A stretch of 64,000 nt of DNA from DATFQE01 sp963739085 (GTDB lineage Bacteria; Actinomycetota; Thermoleophilia; Gaiellales; Gaiellaceae), in assembly GCA_963739085.1 (NCBI GenBank), contig CAVTZA010000010.1, forward strand, positions 391,515-455,514, read 5' to 3'. Made by a program: the position numbers and the translations under genes. Positions within the stretch are counted from its first letter, which is position 1, and the number at the start of each line of letters is the position of its first letter. Under the pieces are notes generated by a model. It saw nothing but the letters and a program-made list of their open reading frames with translations. It searched no databases and was not told the DNA's origin. Below are positions 43,221 through 51,940 of the stretch, one piece after another.

Positions 43221-44353
43221 GCGTGTTCACGGAGGACCGCCGCCGCGCGATCGAGCAGTCCGGGTGGGGCGAGGACTTCCGCCTCTTCCAGTCGCATAAC
43301 CTGGCTTTCTGGGTCTACTGCGCGCTGGTCGTCGCCGGTGCCTACGTCCTCTCGGGCCAGATCTCGATTGCAGCGGCCGCCTATAGCGGCGCGCTCATCA
43401 GCGGAGTCATCGCATTTGGCCTGCTCGCGGTCGCGTACCTCTGGTTCATCCACTACGAGGACCGCTACACGACCGTCCCGCGCGACCTCGCGGCCACCGG
43501 CTTCGTCTGGGGCTTCGTCGCGGCGACCGGCGCCTTTGCCCTCAACGCAAATGACGCCGTAACGAGCCTGTACGCGAAGTCGTTAGGAGCGAGCTTCGCA
43601 TTCGACTGGGGCGCCGCGCTCGCAGCGCCGATCGACGAGGAGCTCGCAAAAGGCGCGGGCATCCTCCTGCTCCTCACGCTCGCGCCGAAGTTGATCCGCA
43701 GCCCGTTCGACGGACTCATCCTCGGCGCGTTCGTCGGCCTCGGCTTCCAGATCAGCGAGGACATCAGCTACGCGTGGATCGGCGCGGCGAATGCGTTCGG
43801 CGACGTCGGGGTCGCATGGTCGACGATCGTCGTGCGAACGCTCGCCTCGATCCCGTCGCACTGGATGTACACGGCCATCTTCGGCGCCGGGCTGATCTGG
43901 TTCGTCGGCCGGCCCGACGTCCCGGCGCGCCGGGGGCTCGGCGCGGGCCTGATGCTCACCGCGATACTCATGCACGGTCTCTGGGACGCGAGCGCCGCGA
44001 TCGCAGGCAACAGCGTCTTCGGCTGGATCGTGCCACTGGCTGTCGCGAGTGTCCTCATCTCCGTGTTCGTCTGGATCTACAAGAACACCGAGCCGATCGA
44101 GCGTGAGTGGATGCGCGAGCTCATGGCCCCCGAGGTCGAGCTCGGCGTCATCACACCGGCCGAGCTCGACGCGCTAGCGGGTACCCGCTCGACGCATCGG
44201 GGCTACATCCGCGCGCAGCCCAACCCCCGCACGGCCCAGAACGTGCTCGAAGCCGAAAGCCATCTCGCACACCAGATCGCGCGCGACGACGGCGCCGAGA
44301 CCGCCGCAGTTCAGCAGGCTCGCGCCGCCGTCACCCAGGCGCGCGGCACCTGA
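43217..44353 (+). CDS. PrsW-family intramembrane metalloprotease
   Basis: A 378-residue polytopic protein. The PrsW motifs are in order: the Glu-Glu pair in PIDEELAKGAGILLLL, GAFVGLGFQISEDISYAW, the zinc His in SIPSHWMYTAIFGAG and the later HGLWDASAAIAG. About nine helices precede a soluble C-terminal tail of roughly 80 residues. The family performs site-1 cleavage of anti-sigma factors or processes small membrane proteins. GTG 43217 overlaps the upstream membrane-anchored protein, a candidate partner or substrate. No sigma/anti-sigma pair is nearby. Confidence 0.88.
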   Translation: MSVFTEDRRRAIEQSGWGEDFRLFQSHNLAFWVYCALVVAGAYVLSGQISIAAAAYSGALISGVIAFGLLAVAYLWFIHYEDRYTTVPRDLAATGFVWGFVAATGAFALNANDAVTSLYAKSLGASFAFDWGAALAAPIDEELAKGAGILLLLTLAPKLIRSPFDGLILGAFVGLGFQISEDISYAWIGAANAFGDVGVAWSTIVVRTLASIPSHWMYTAIFGAGLIWFVGRPDVPARRGLGAGLMLTAILMHGLWDASAAIAGNSVFGWIVPLAVASVLISVFVWIYKNTEPIEREWMRELMAPEVELGVITPAELDALAGTRSTHRGYIRAQPNPRTAQNVLEAESHLAHQIARDDGAETAAVQQARAAVTQARGT

Positions 44354-44432
44354 AAGCGCCGAGCGATCGGTCCAAGCGCCCCTTTAAGAGAGCAGGCGGG
44401 CACGAGTCGATCGGCGCCGAGAGAGCTCGGTC

Positions 44433-44642
44433 TTTGTCCTCACGTCAGATCACCGTGAGTGTTACCTGGCACGCCTCGATCCAGGTGCGCTCGACGGGGC
44501 AGTGCTTCGCCGCTACTACGAGGAGTTCAACGAGACGGCAGTAGAGGGCGTCTATTACGCCATGCTGGACGGGATTGCTTTCTCTCGTGACACGCTCGCG
44601 CCTCTCGAATCCGCGATCCTAGCCGTGTTCATCATCGGATAG
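44433..44642 (+). pseudogene. Coding-like fragment without a start codon
   Basis: This frame reads FVLTSDHRECYLARLDPGAL, VLRRYYEEFNETAVEGVYYA, then MLDGIAFSRDTLAPLESAIL with a hydrophobic end and a TAG at 44640-44642. The composition is protein-like, but no ATG, GTG or TTG precedes it in frame. The same frame continues after the TAG with a further 35 residues (RAFDLADRRVLASVKAVERA and more) to 44750. I do not recognise the family. It is probably two gene remnants; otherwise 44354-44753 holds nothing I can support. Confidence 0.4.
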
Positions 44643-44753
44643 TCCCTGCCCAGGACGCGTGCGTTCGACCTGGCCGACCGCCGGGTGCTGGCCTCGGTGA
44701 AGGCGGTCGAGCGGGCGACGGCGCGCGTCGACCGCGACGTCAGGCTCTAGGGC

Positions 44754-44897
44754 TCAGGCGCGCAGCGCCTTGTTGCTATCCGCTTCTGCCGAGTCCGGGG
44801 ACGGTGGGTCGTACAGCGGCACGAAGGCCATTGACGCGCCGAGCATCGCGAGCGAGGCCACCCAACCACGCAGCACGCGCGAGCTGAAGGTCTTCAT
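44754..44897 (-). CDS. Small membrane or secreted peptide
   Basis: A 47-residue protein from ATG 44897 (MKTFSSRVLRGWVASLAMLG and on), with AAAGGAG placed ten bases upstream. It has one hydrophobic segment (VASLAMLGASMAFVPL) followed by a short acidic tail (PPSPDSAEADSNKALRA). It could be a single-pass membrane peptide or a secreted one. The strong ribosome-binding site supports expression. No neighbour on this strand explains it. Confidence 0.55.
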   Translation of the reverse strand: MKTFSSRVLRGWVASLAMLGASMAFVPLYDPPSPDSAEADSNKALRA

Positions 44898-45284
44898 CGC
44901 GAGTCTCCTTTCGCTGTGAGATGCCATGCCCAGACCATGCGCGCGGCAAGGCTCGGCGTCGTTCGCGCGCGTGACATGTGCACTGTCATGCACGCGACAG
45001 GAGCAAGCCCGCCGGGCCTGCCGGTCGAGCAGGTTCAGCTGAGCCCTTGCGCCGGATCTCCTTCTGCAACGCCGACGCGGCCTCGCCGCACACATGGCCG
45101 TTCGGCGTTTTCTACTCGGCGAAGGGGCGCGGTTGGCTGCGCGATCGTTCGCTCATCCGTTCTCGTTTCGTCTCGCCCGGGTCGCCCCGCGGCTGGACAC
45201 CGATTGGTCACCAGGACTTCGCGCCTCCGTCCGGCCTCCGGCGGCTGTCCGCAGGAAGGCAGTGATTTGGAGGGCGTTTCTAGG
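44898..45284. other. Stretch without a convincing gene
   Basis: Several overlapping arginine-rich frames cross this interval, but none has a ribosome-binding site together with protein-like composition, and none resembles a known family. It separates the small membrane peptide from the second tRNA-fragment repeat. Confidence 0.5.
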
Positions 45285-45477
45285 TGGGCCGTGCTGGATT
45301 CGAACCAGCGACCTTGGGATTAAAAGTCCGCCCGGAACCGCTGCAGCGACCGGCGCCTGGCTGAAACTGCCTGCAACGACCACGATGTGACGGTGCAGCA
45401 AACCGCGGCGAACTGCAGGTCGCGGAGACAAGCCCGTACTCTCATTCGTACTCGCGTTTTTCGTCCGTGCGGACAAC
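45285..45477 (-). repeat. 193-bp repeat, copy 2: tRNA-Lys(UUU)-like 3' half plus conserved arm
   Basis: The minus strand gives the anticodon loop CTTTTAA, the variable loop and a perfect T-arm (CTGGTTCGAATCCAG), then the acceptor strand CACGGCCCA, i.e. the 3' half of a tRNA-Lys. As in copy 1 (34471-34663), the 5' half is replaced by a conserved arm of about 145 bases with CGTACTC-(5)-CGTACTC. I judge the two copies to be roughly three-quarters identical, in the same orientation and of equal length, 10.8 kb apart. Confidence 0.72.
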
Positions 45478-45527
45478 GAGGCGACTCGCGTCTCTTCGCT
45501 CGTTCATGCTTCAGATGGTTGGCGCTT

Positions 45528-45559
45528 GCGATGGGGCATCCGGACGGAGGCCCCATCGC
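45528..45559 (-). terminator. Hairpin downstream of the lipoprotein gene
   Basis: Perfect 10-bp stem GCGATGGGGC / GCCCCATCGC with a 12-base loop, about 90 bases beyond the stop of the minus-strand lipoprotein gene at 45649. No T-tract follows, so terminator function is uncertain. Confidence 0.45.
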
Positions 45560-45648
45560 CGGGCGGGCGCAGCAGCGACGCGGGTGAACCCTGAGGTCGC
45601 CGGACCGGCTCGTCAGCTGCGACGAATGGTCGAGTATCGACCACCCGC

Positions 45649-46170
45649 CTAGTAGCCATACGAGCCGCGGGTGGCGCCGTCGTCCTGATTCGAGTCGGGA
45701 GCGTCGCCGACGTGGACGACGTGCCAGGTGAACTGCTGGCCGTCGAACCCGTCTGAGAACCCGTCGCCGGTAACCTCTCCCGCCTCGTCTTCGACGAAGG
45801 TATAGAGCCGCTCTCCGTCGAACGTGACTTGCCTCGTGCCGTCGCCGCGCTCGACGACGCCGAGCTCGCTCGGAAGGGAGTTCCCGCTCGGCGCGCCCCC
45901 GTCGATCGTCAGCGGCATCCAGAAGGAGGTGCACGCGCCGGTGCAGACGACGCTGCTATCCGCTTCCTCCTCGGCCGCGTAGAGGGCCTTTCCGGCCGAG
46001 TCCACTAGGACGCGACCCGAGTCCCCAAGTTCCTCCACCGACACGGTGGCGGTGTCGTCGCCCGCCTGTACGGCGGGAGGCGAGTCGCTGCTGTCGTATC
46101 CGCCCCCGCCGCATGCGGCGAGCACAAGAACCGCCACGACGGCGGCGAGGGCAATCATCAATCGTTTCAT
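45649..46170 (-). CDS. COG4315-type lipoprotein with Yx(FWY)xxD motifs
   Basis: A 173-residue lipoprotein precursor starting at ATG 46170 (MKRLMIALAAVVAVLVLAAC) with a clear lipobox LAAC and a glycine/serine linker. The body has the paired motif regions of this family, ALYAAEEEADSSVVCTGACT and RLYTFVEDEAGEVTGDG, ending FTWHVVHVGDA. The two cysteines (VVCTGAC) are conserved in the family. Function is unknown; relatives are cell-surface proteins near redox genes. AGGAGGT precedes the ATG, and the shared 57-bp element R1 lies 37 bases further upstream. Confidence 0.85.
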   Translation of the reverse strand: MKRLMIALAAVVAVLVLAACGGGGYDSSDSPPAVQAGDDTATVSVEELGDSGRVLVDSAGKALYAAEEEADSSVVCTGACTSFWMPLTIDGGAPSGNSLPSELGVVERGDGTRQVTFDGERLYTFVEDEAGEVTGDGFSDGFDGQQFTWHVVHVGDAPDSNQDDGATRGSYGY

Positions 46171-46207
46171 CGAGTGACCTCCTGTGGTCAGTTGTGGTTC
46201 TTCTTGG

Positions 46208-46264
46208 CGATGGTGGAGACGGCGGACCGGCATTCGCACCGTGGCGACCCCCCTGTCTTTGCGG
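46208..46264. promoter_or_regulatory. Shared upstream element R1 (in front of the lipoprotein gene)
   Basis: This stretch contains GCACCGTGGCGACCCCCCTG (46236-46255), identical to 48719-48738 and, reverse-complemented, to 51853-51872. Similarity extends over about 57 bases (from CGATGGTGGAGACGG to CTTTGCGG). It ends 37 bases before the lipoprotein ATG. Within it TCGC and GCGA flank six bases, a small inverted repeat. It may be a promoter/operator or a conserved leader. Confidence 0.75.
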
Positions 46265-46328
46265 AGGGGCGGCGACCGCGAGCGACACCTGCTGAACGTC
46301 CGGACATCCGCTTTGCGGGAGTGTCCGG

Positions 46329-47251
46329 TCAGTCCACGTGGAGCACGGCCTTGCCGCCGATGCGGCGCTCCAGCAGGGCGTCGAGCGCTCGCGAAGTCTC
46401 GCACCAAGAGCCTCGAGCTCGATCTGGCCGTCGAGTCGCCCGTTGGCCATCAGCGTGCAGAGCCGGGTGAGGTCGCTGGCTCCGCCGGCGTGGGAGGCGA
46501 GCTCGTCAAAGAGGCTCAGCGTGTAGATCCTCGCCCCCTTCGCCCGGTCGAACCGCGCCGCCTGGAAAGTGACGGTCTCGTCGTCAGCTTGTGTTGCGAT
46601 GTTGACGACGATGCCATGCGCGGCGACGTGCTCGATGGCGAGGCCGAACGTCGCGCCTCCGACTCCGTCGATGATCAGGTCGAAGTCGGCGGTGATCTTC
46701 TCGAGGACTTCGTCGGCGCCGAGACCGCGGAGGAGCTCCTGCGAAGCAGCGGCGTCGCGCACGAGCGCGGTGACGTGGGCTCCGCTCTCGTGGGCGAGCT
46801 GGATCGCGAGCCGCCCGACGCCGCCGGTCGCGCCGGTGACCAGCACGCGCTTGCCGAGTACGAGGCCGGCGACCTCGAGCGCCCGCAGCGCCGTCATCCC
46901 GGCGGTGGGCAGCGTGGCGGCTTGCGCGTCGGTCACCCCGTCGGGGATCGGGGCTAGCTGACGGGTCGGAATGGCCGCGAGCTGCGCCCAGGCACCAGCT
47001 CCGACCAGGCCGACCACGCGAGTGCCCTGCGGATATCCGCTCCCGTCGGCGGCGGCACGCTCGATCACACCTGCCGCATCCCAGCCCGTGATCGATCCCT
47101 CGCGCAGATTCCGCAGGCGGGTGACCTCGCCGCGGTTGAGCGAGAACGCTCGCACCCGCACCAGTGCCTGATCTGGCAGCGGCAGGGGCTCCGGGACGTC
47201 GTCGGTCAAGCTGACGTAGGGGGCGACCGAGGTCGTCGTGAGGGCAAGCAC
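46329..47251 (-). pseudogene. NADPH:quinone oxidoreductase-like MDR protein, frameshifted near its 3' end
   Basis: The protein begins MLALTTTSVAPYVSLTDDVP, has GWDAAGVIERAAADG, the Rossmann motif VLVTGATGGVGRLAIQLAHE and IDGVGGATFGLAIEHVA, all typical of zinc-independent quinone oxidoreductases. The main frame degenerates after about 46401 and runs on into unrelated sequence. In another frame the family's C-terminal end appears (ETSRALDALLERRIGGKAVL, then HVD) with a stop at 46329-46331. One missing base near 46401 explains this. It follows the FAD oxidoreductase on the same strand by 41 bases and may share its promoter. Confidence 0.82.
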
Positions 47252-47292
47252 AGCCCGGTCCTAGTGACGGTGCGCACCGGCCCGGCGGGGCG

Positions 47293-48657
47293 CTACGGCG
47301 CGATGTTGTGGTTGAGGTGGAAGACGTTGTCGGGGTCGTAGCGCCGCTTGACCTCTCTCAGCCGGTCGTAGTTCGGACCGTAGGCTGCGCGGATGGCGCC
47401 GTCTGTCTGGTCGTCGCCGAGGTAGTTGAGCCAGCGGCCGCTCCCGAAATGCTCTCGCATCGCCGCGAACGTGTCGCGGGTCCAGCCGATGTTCGCCTCT
47501 GTGTGGGCCGTGTCGGTCCATACGGACGGGATGAGGAGGTTCCAGCCCTGGCCGCGGTGGGGCACCGCGGTCTCGCGCGCGCCGACGCGCGTCACGGCTC
47601 CGTGGAAGTGCTCGAACAGGATCGCCGTCATCGGAGAGGGGACAGTGGCGAACCGCTCGACGGCGATGTCGATCAGTTCGTCGGGGAGGCCGCGGGTGAA
47701 ACTCGAGAGCCAGTAGTTGAGCGATCCGTCCGGGAACCCCGCGTCGAGGAGCGTGTTCATCACCGGGTACGGCATCGGCCCGACCTCGACCACCAACGGT
47801 GACCCCCACGACTTGAACGGCTCCAGGTCGCGCTCCGCCTCGGCGGGGTCTCCGCTGTGGAACACGATCAAGGCCGAGAGCCTGGCGCCGGAGCCGTCCG
47901 GTGCGTGCACCAGCCCGGCGAACACGGTCAGATCGTCGGACGCGTCCGCCACCGCGGCGCGGTAGAAGCGCAGGAGTTCGGGCGCAGCCTCGATCGGATG
48001 GGCAATCAGGCCACCCACGATCGTCTGGAGCGGGTGCAGGCGGTACGTGAACGACGTCGCGACGCCGAAGTTGCCGCCGCCGCCTCGCAACGCCCAGAAG
48101 AGATCTGAGTGACAAGCGGCGTCGACGTGGAGCACATCGCCCTCTGCCGTGACGAGCTCGACCGCGAGCAGGTTGTCGGCGGCGAGTCCGTACTTGGCCA
48201 TCAGCCAGCCGAGGCCGCCGCCCAGGGTGTAGCCCGCGATACCCGTCCCGGAGACGGCGCCGCCGGTCACCGCCAGGCCGTGCTCGGCGGCAGCATCATT
48301 CAGCTCCCCCCAGATCACGCCTCCCTCGGCGGTGGCGGTTGCCCGCTCGGGATCGATCGCGATCCCCTTCATCTCGGCGAGATCGATCATCACTCCGCCG
48401 TCCGTGACGGCACGGCCGGCGACGTTGTGGCCGCCGCCGCGGATCGAGACCTCGAGTTCGGCCCGGCGGGCGAAGGCGAGCGCCGCAGCGACGTCGCACG
48501 TCGTCCGGCAGCGGATGATCAGAGCTGGTCTGCGGTCAACCATGCCGTTGTGGACGGCACGGGCCGCCTCGTAACCTGGGTCCTGCGGACCGAGGACGGA
48601 TCCGGAGACCTCTCTGGCCAGGTCGGCGACGAGGGCGGAGTTCAAGGTTGTGCTCAT
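47293..48657 (-). CDS. FAD-linked oxidase, berberine-bridge/6-hydroxynicotine-oxidase type
   Basis: A 454-residue oxidoreductase. The FAD-binding domain has LEVSIRGGGHNVAGRAVTDG, with the His that usually forms the 8-alpha-N1-histidyl FAD bond, then GGAVSGTGIAGYTLGGGLGW and RGGGGNFGVATSF. The C-terminal BBE motif is YDPDNVFHLNHNI. The second covalent-link cysteine of bicovalent relatives is not seen. ATG 48657 is preceded by GGAGGAG, and element R2 lies 33 bases beyond. Substrate unknown; the following quinone-oxidoreductase-like gene suggests a shared redox function. Confidence 0.9.
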   Translation of the reverse strand: MSTTLNSALVADLAREVSGSVLGPQDPGYEAARAVHNGMVDRRPALIIRCRTTCDVAAALAFARRAELEVSIRGGGHNVAGRAVTDGGVMIDLAEMKGIAIDPERATATAEGGVIWGELNDAAAEHGLAVTGGAVSGTGIAGYTLGGGLGWLMAKYGLAADNLLAVELVTAEGDVLHVDAACHSDLFWALRGGGGNFGVATSFTYRLHPLQTIVGGLIAHPIEAAPELLRFYRAAVADASDDLTVFAGLVHAPDGSGARLSALIVFHSGDPAEAERDLEPFKSWGSPLVVEVGPMPYPVMNTLLDAGFPDGSLNYWLSSFTRGLPDELIDIAVERFATVPSPMTAILFEHFHGAVTRVGARETAVPHRGQGWNLLIPSVWTDTAHTEANIGWTRDTFAAMREHFGSGRWLNYLGDDQTDGAIRAAYGPNYDRLREVKRRYDPDNVFHLNHNIAP

Positions 48658-48690
48658 GAGCTTCTCCTCCAGGGAAGTGGGCTTGCGTGG

Positions 48691-48744
48691 CGATGATGGA
48701 CACGGCCGAGGCGCCTTCGCACCGTGGCGACCCCCCTGTCTTTT
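48691..48744. promoter_or_regulatory. Shared upstream element R2 (in the FAD-oxidase/LuxR divergent gap)
   Basis: It carries the 20-base core at 48719-48738 and the flanking similarity described for R1, ending 33 bases before the FAD-oxidase ATG. It sits between that gene and the divergent LuxR regulator gene (start 48857), so it could act on both. Confidence 0.75.
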
Positions 48745-48856
48745 CCCGGGTACAGCTGCGCCGGGCTCGTCCGGTGCGGCCGTGCGCCAAGCGCGCTCGC
48801 GTCGCATTCCGCGCGAATCCGTGTCTTTCCGCACAATGCCGCTAGGGTCAAAGCAG

Positions 48857-51738
48857 ATGAACCAGGCCGCGGCCACCGGACAGCTACTCGAGCGGAGCGA
48901 GGAGCTGGCGCGGATGGAGTCCGCGCTGGCCGCGGCTCGCTCGGGGCGCGGCACGTTCGTGGTGGTCGAAGCGCCTGCTGGGATGGGGAAAACGGCGCTG
49001 CTCGCCGCGGCGCGGACGGCGGCAGCAGACGGTGGGATGCGCGTGCTTCGCTCGCGAGGGACAGACCTGGAGCGCGAGTTCGCCTTCGGAGTGGTGCGCC
49101 AGCTGTTCGAGCCGCCGCTGGCCGAGGCATCCGAGCTCGAACGCGCCGATCTACTCGAAGGCGCTGCCGGCGTGGCCGCCGGCCTGCTCGGACTTCCAGG
49201 CTCGCCCCCTCCGGGCGGCCCGCCCGCCTCCGGCGTCGATCCCTCGTTCGCGGTCCTCCACGGCCTCTACTGGCTGTGCGCGAACCTGACCGCGGTCGGT
49301 CCGGTTTGCGTGGTCGTCGACGACGCGCACTGGGCCGACGCCGCGTCCCTGCGGTACCTGGCCTTCCTGCTCACGCGCCTCGAGGAGTTGGACGCATCAC
49401 TCGTTGTAGCGACCCGTCCGCGCGAGGAGGGCACCGATGCTGAGCTGCTTGCGAGGGTGACGACCGATCCCTCCGCGGATGTGATCCGTCTTCTTCCGCT
49501 GACCAGCTCGGCCGTCGCCCAGCTCGTCGAGTCCGGCCTAGGTGGGGTTCCGGATCCGGTCTTCGTCGACGCCTGTCTGCGCGCAACCCGCGGGACGCCG
49601 TTCCTGATGCGCGTGCTCGTGGATGCGCTCAGCGAAGGAGGAATCGCTCCGACCGCGGAGGCAGCGCGCCAGGTCGAGAGGATTGGGGCACGAACGGTCG
49701 GTCGCTCGATTCGCCTGAGGCTCCGTCGGCTGCCGGAGCATGCGGGGCGGCTCGCTCGTGCGCTGGCGATTCTCGAGCAGAGCGATCTTCTCCAAGCGGC
49801 GCAACTCGCAGGCCTCGATGAGGCCGACGCAGCCGAGGCAGCCGACTTGCTGACGAGTGCGGGGATCGTCGAGACGGGCCGGCCGCTCACGTTCATCCAT
49901 CCGATCGTCCGCAGCGGTATCTACTCGGAGCTCTCCCGAGCAGAGTGCGCAGAAGGCCACCGCCGTGCCGCCCGGATGCTCGCCGAGCAACTGGGCGCGC
50001 AAGAGCGGGTCGCCAGGCATCTGCTGGTCAGCGAGCCCGCCGGCGATCGCTGGGTGGTCGAGCAGCTGGTCGAGGCCGCATGCGCGGCCGGAAAGCAGGG
50101 CGCTCCCGAGTCGGAGGCGGTCTTCCTACGCCGTGCGCTGGCTGAACCACCGCAGCCGGGCGACCGGTTTGCAATGCTGCTCGACCTCGGAATGGCGGAG
50201 GCGAGCGCCGGGCTCGCCGACTGGCCCGACCACTTGCAGCAGGCCGTCGACACCGCCCCCAACGCTGCCGTAGCCGGCGCGTCAGCCCTCGTACTCGGGC
50301 TCGGGCTCAACCGCGCCCAGCGCTTCGCGGAGGCGGTTAAGGTGCTCGATCGCGCCGCGACCTCGTTCGCCACTCCCGACTGCCGACCTCGCGCTGGCGC
50401 TCGAAGCCGCCGCCGTCGCGCCGCCCTCAACGACCCTCTGGCCGCGCCGTCGGTCGCGCTCCGCCTCGAGACTCTGCTCGTCCGCGCCGCGGGCGATCCG
50501 GCGGCGCCGCCCGAGCTGCTGGCGGCGGCCGCGTTCATCTCCGTCCTCACGAACGAGCCCGCCGAGGTCGGTGTCGACCTCGCCGCCCGGGCGCTGCGCG
50601 CCGGAGGGACTGCGCCGCCGACCTCGGGGATCCCGCCGTGGTTCGCGTTCACGACGTGGTTTGCGCAGGCCACGAACTCGCTGCTTTGGGCCGAGCGCTA
50701 CGCCCAGGTGCGGCCGCTGCTCGATGCCTCGGTCGCGCAGGCTCGAGCCACCGGCGACAGCAGCAGGCTCGCTATCGGCTTGGCTACCCGCGGCTGGCTC
50801 GCGCTCCGGCGCGGCGATCTGATCGCCGCCGAGGCAGACGCCCGGACGGCGCTCGTCGCGGCCGATCTCCCCGCGCCACCCTGTACCGCGTCCTGAACGG
50901 CGCTGTGCTCGTCAAGACGCTCGTCGATCAGGGGGAGCTCGACGCGGCCGAGCAGGCGCTGGCGCCTCTCGACTCCGAAGCAGAAAGCGGCTCGATCACG
51001 GCCTCCGTGCTTCGCCTCGCCCGCGGCCGGCTGCGCGTCGAACGGGGCCGAGTCGCGGAAGGGCTCGAGGACTTCCTGGCCGTGGGCGCACGCCTGACGC
51101 GAGGGATGGTCACAAGCCCGAGTTTCCTCCCCTGGCGGTCGGAGGCCGCTCTCGCTCATCTCGCGCTCGGCCAGGGCGAGCCGGCCCGACGCCTCGCCGA
51201 CGAGGAACTCGAGCTTGCCCGGGCATTCGGAACCCCACGCGCGCTCGGCGTAGCCAAGCGTGCCGCCGGCATCGTTGCCGGCGGTGACCGCGGAGCGACC
51301 CTGCTCCGCGAGGCGATCGACGAGTTTGAGCGGGGCGATGCCAGATTGGAGAGAGCGCGCGCCCTCGCCGATCTCGGCGCCCTGCTCCGGCGGCGGAATC
51401 GGCGCACCGAAGCACGAGAGCTCCTACGCGAGGCACTCGACGCCGCCCACCGCGCGGGCGCGGGATTGCTCGTCGAAGAGGCGGAGACCGAGCTCCGCGC
51501 CACCGGCGCGCGGCCGCGCCGAGTCGTTCTCACGGGGGTCGACTCGCTGACAGCGAGCGAGCGCAGGATCGCCGAGCTCGCGAGCCAGGGCCTCACCAAC
51601 CGCGAGATCGCCCAGACGCTCTTCATCACTGCACGCACCGTCGAGGGTCACCTCACGAGCGTCTTCCGCAAGCTGCAGTTGGACTCCCGCGAGGAGCTTC
51701 CTGCCGCACTAGCCGGCGGCACTCCAGTCCCGGCCTAG
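48857..51738 (+). pseudogene. Large LuxR-family (LAL/MalT-like) ATPase regulator with frameshifts
   Basis: From ATG 48857 the protein would have about 960 residues: N-terminal AAA/STAND ATPase (Walker A VVEAPAGMGKTALLAAART, Walker B VVVDDAHWADAASLR), a helical repeat middle, and a C-terminal LuxR helix-turn-helix (LTASERRIAELASQGLTNRE, then ARTVEGHLTSVFRKL). The frame is broken near 50877, where LPAP and TLYRVLNGA lie in different frames. A compensating pair of shifts near 50380 and 50427 garbles about 15 residues where LALALEAAAVA would fit. Restored, it looks complete. It flanks elements R2 and R3 and is the obvious candidate regulator of the genes carrying them. Confidence 0.82.
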
Positions 51739-51846
51739 CTTCCTGACGACTCCAAGCTCGGCACGACTCGGGCACTCGCCGCACGATCGAGAGCGTCGTT
51801 GGAGGTTTCCTCAGACCACGAGTGCTTGCCTCCGGGGGTGAGCCGC

Positions 51847-51903
51847 AAGAGTCAGGGGGGTCGCCACGGTGCGAACGCGGGTCCGCCGTCTCCACGATCG
51901 CCG
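51847..51903. promoter_or_regulatory. Shared upstream element R3 (in front of the repeat-protein gene)
   Basis: Inverted relative to R1 and R2, as expected for a plus-strand gene: the core lies at 51853-51872, and the flank includes CCGCAAGAGTCAGGGG and GTCCGCCGTCTCCACGATCG. It ends 37 bases before the GTG start of the repeat protein. Spacing to the start codon thus agrees with R1 (37) and R2 (33). Confidence 0.75.
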
Positions 51904-51940
51904 GGACAAGTCAGTTCAGCACGCGATCAAGGAGGACCAA

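Noticed and set aside
45528..45559. Hairpin as an integrase core site
   Set aside because: It shares no sequence with the tRNA-fragment repeats, and its position after the lipoprotein gene fits a terminator better.
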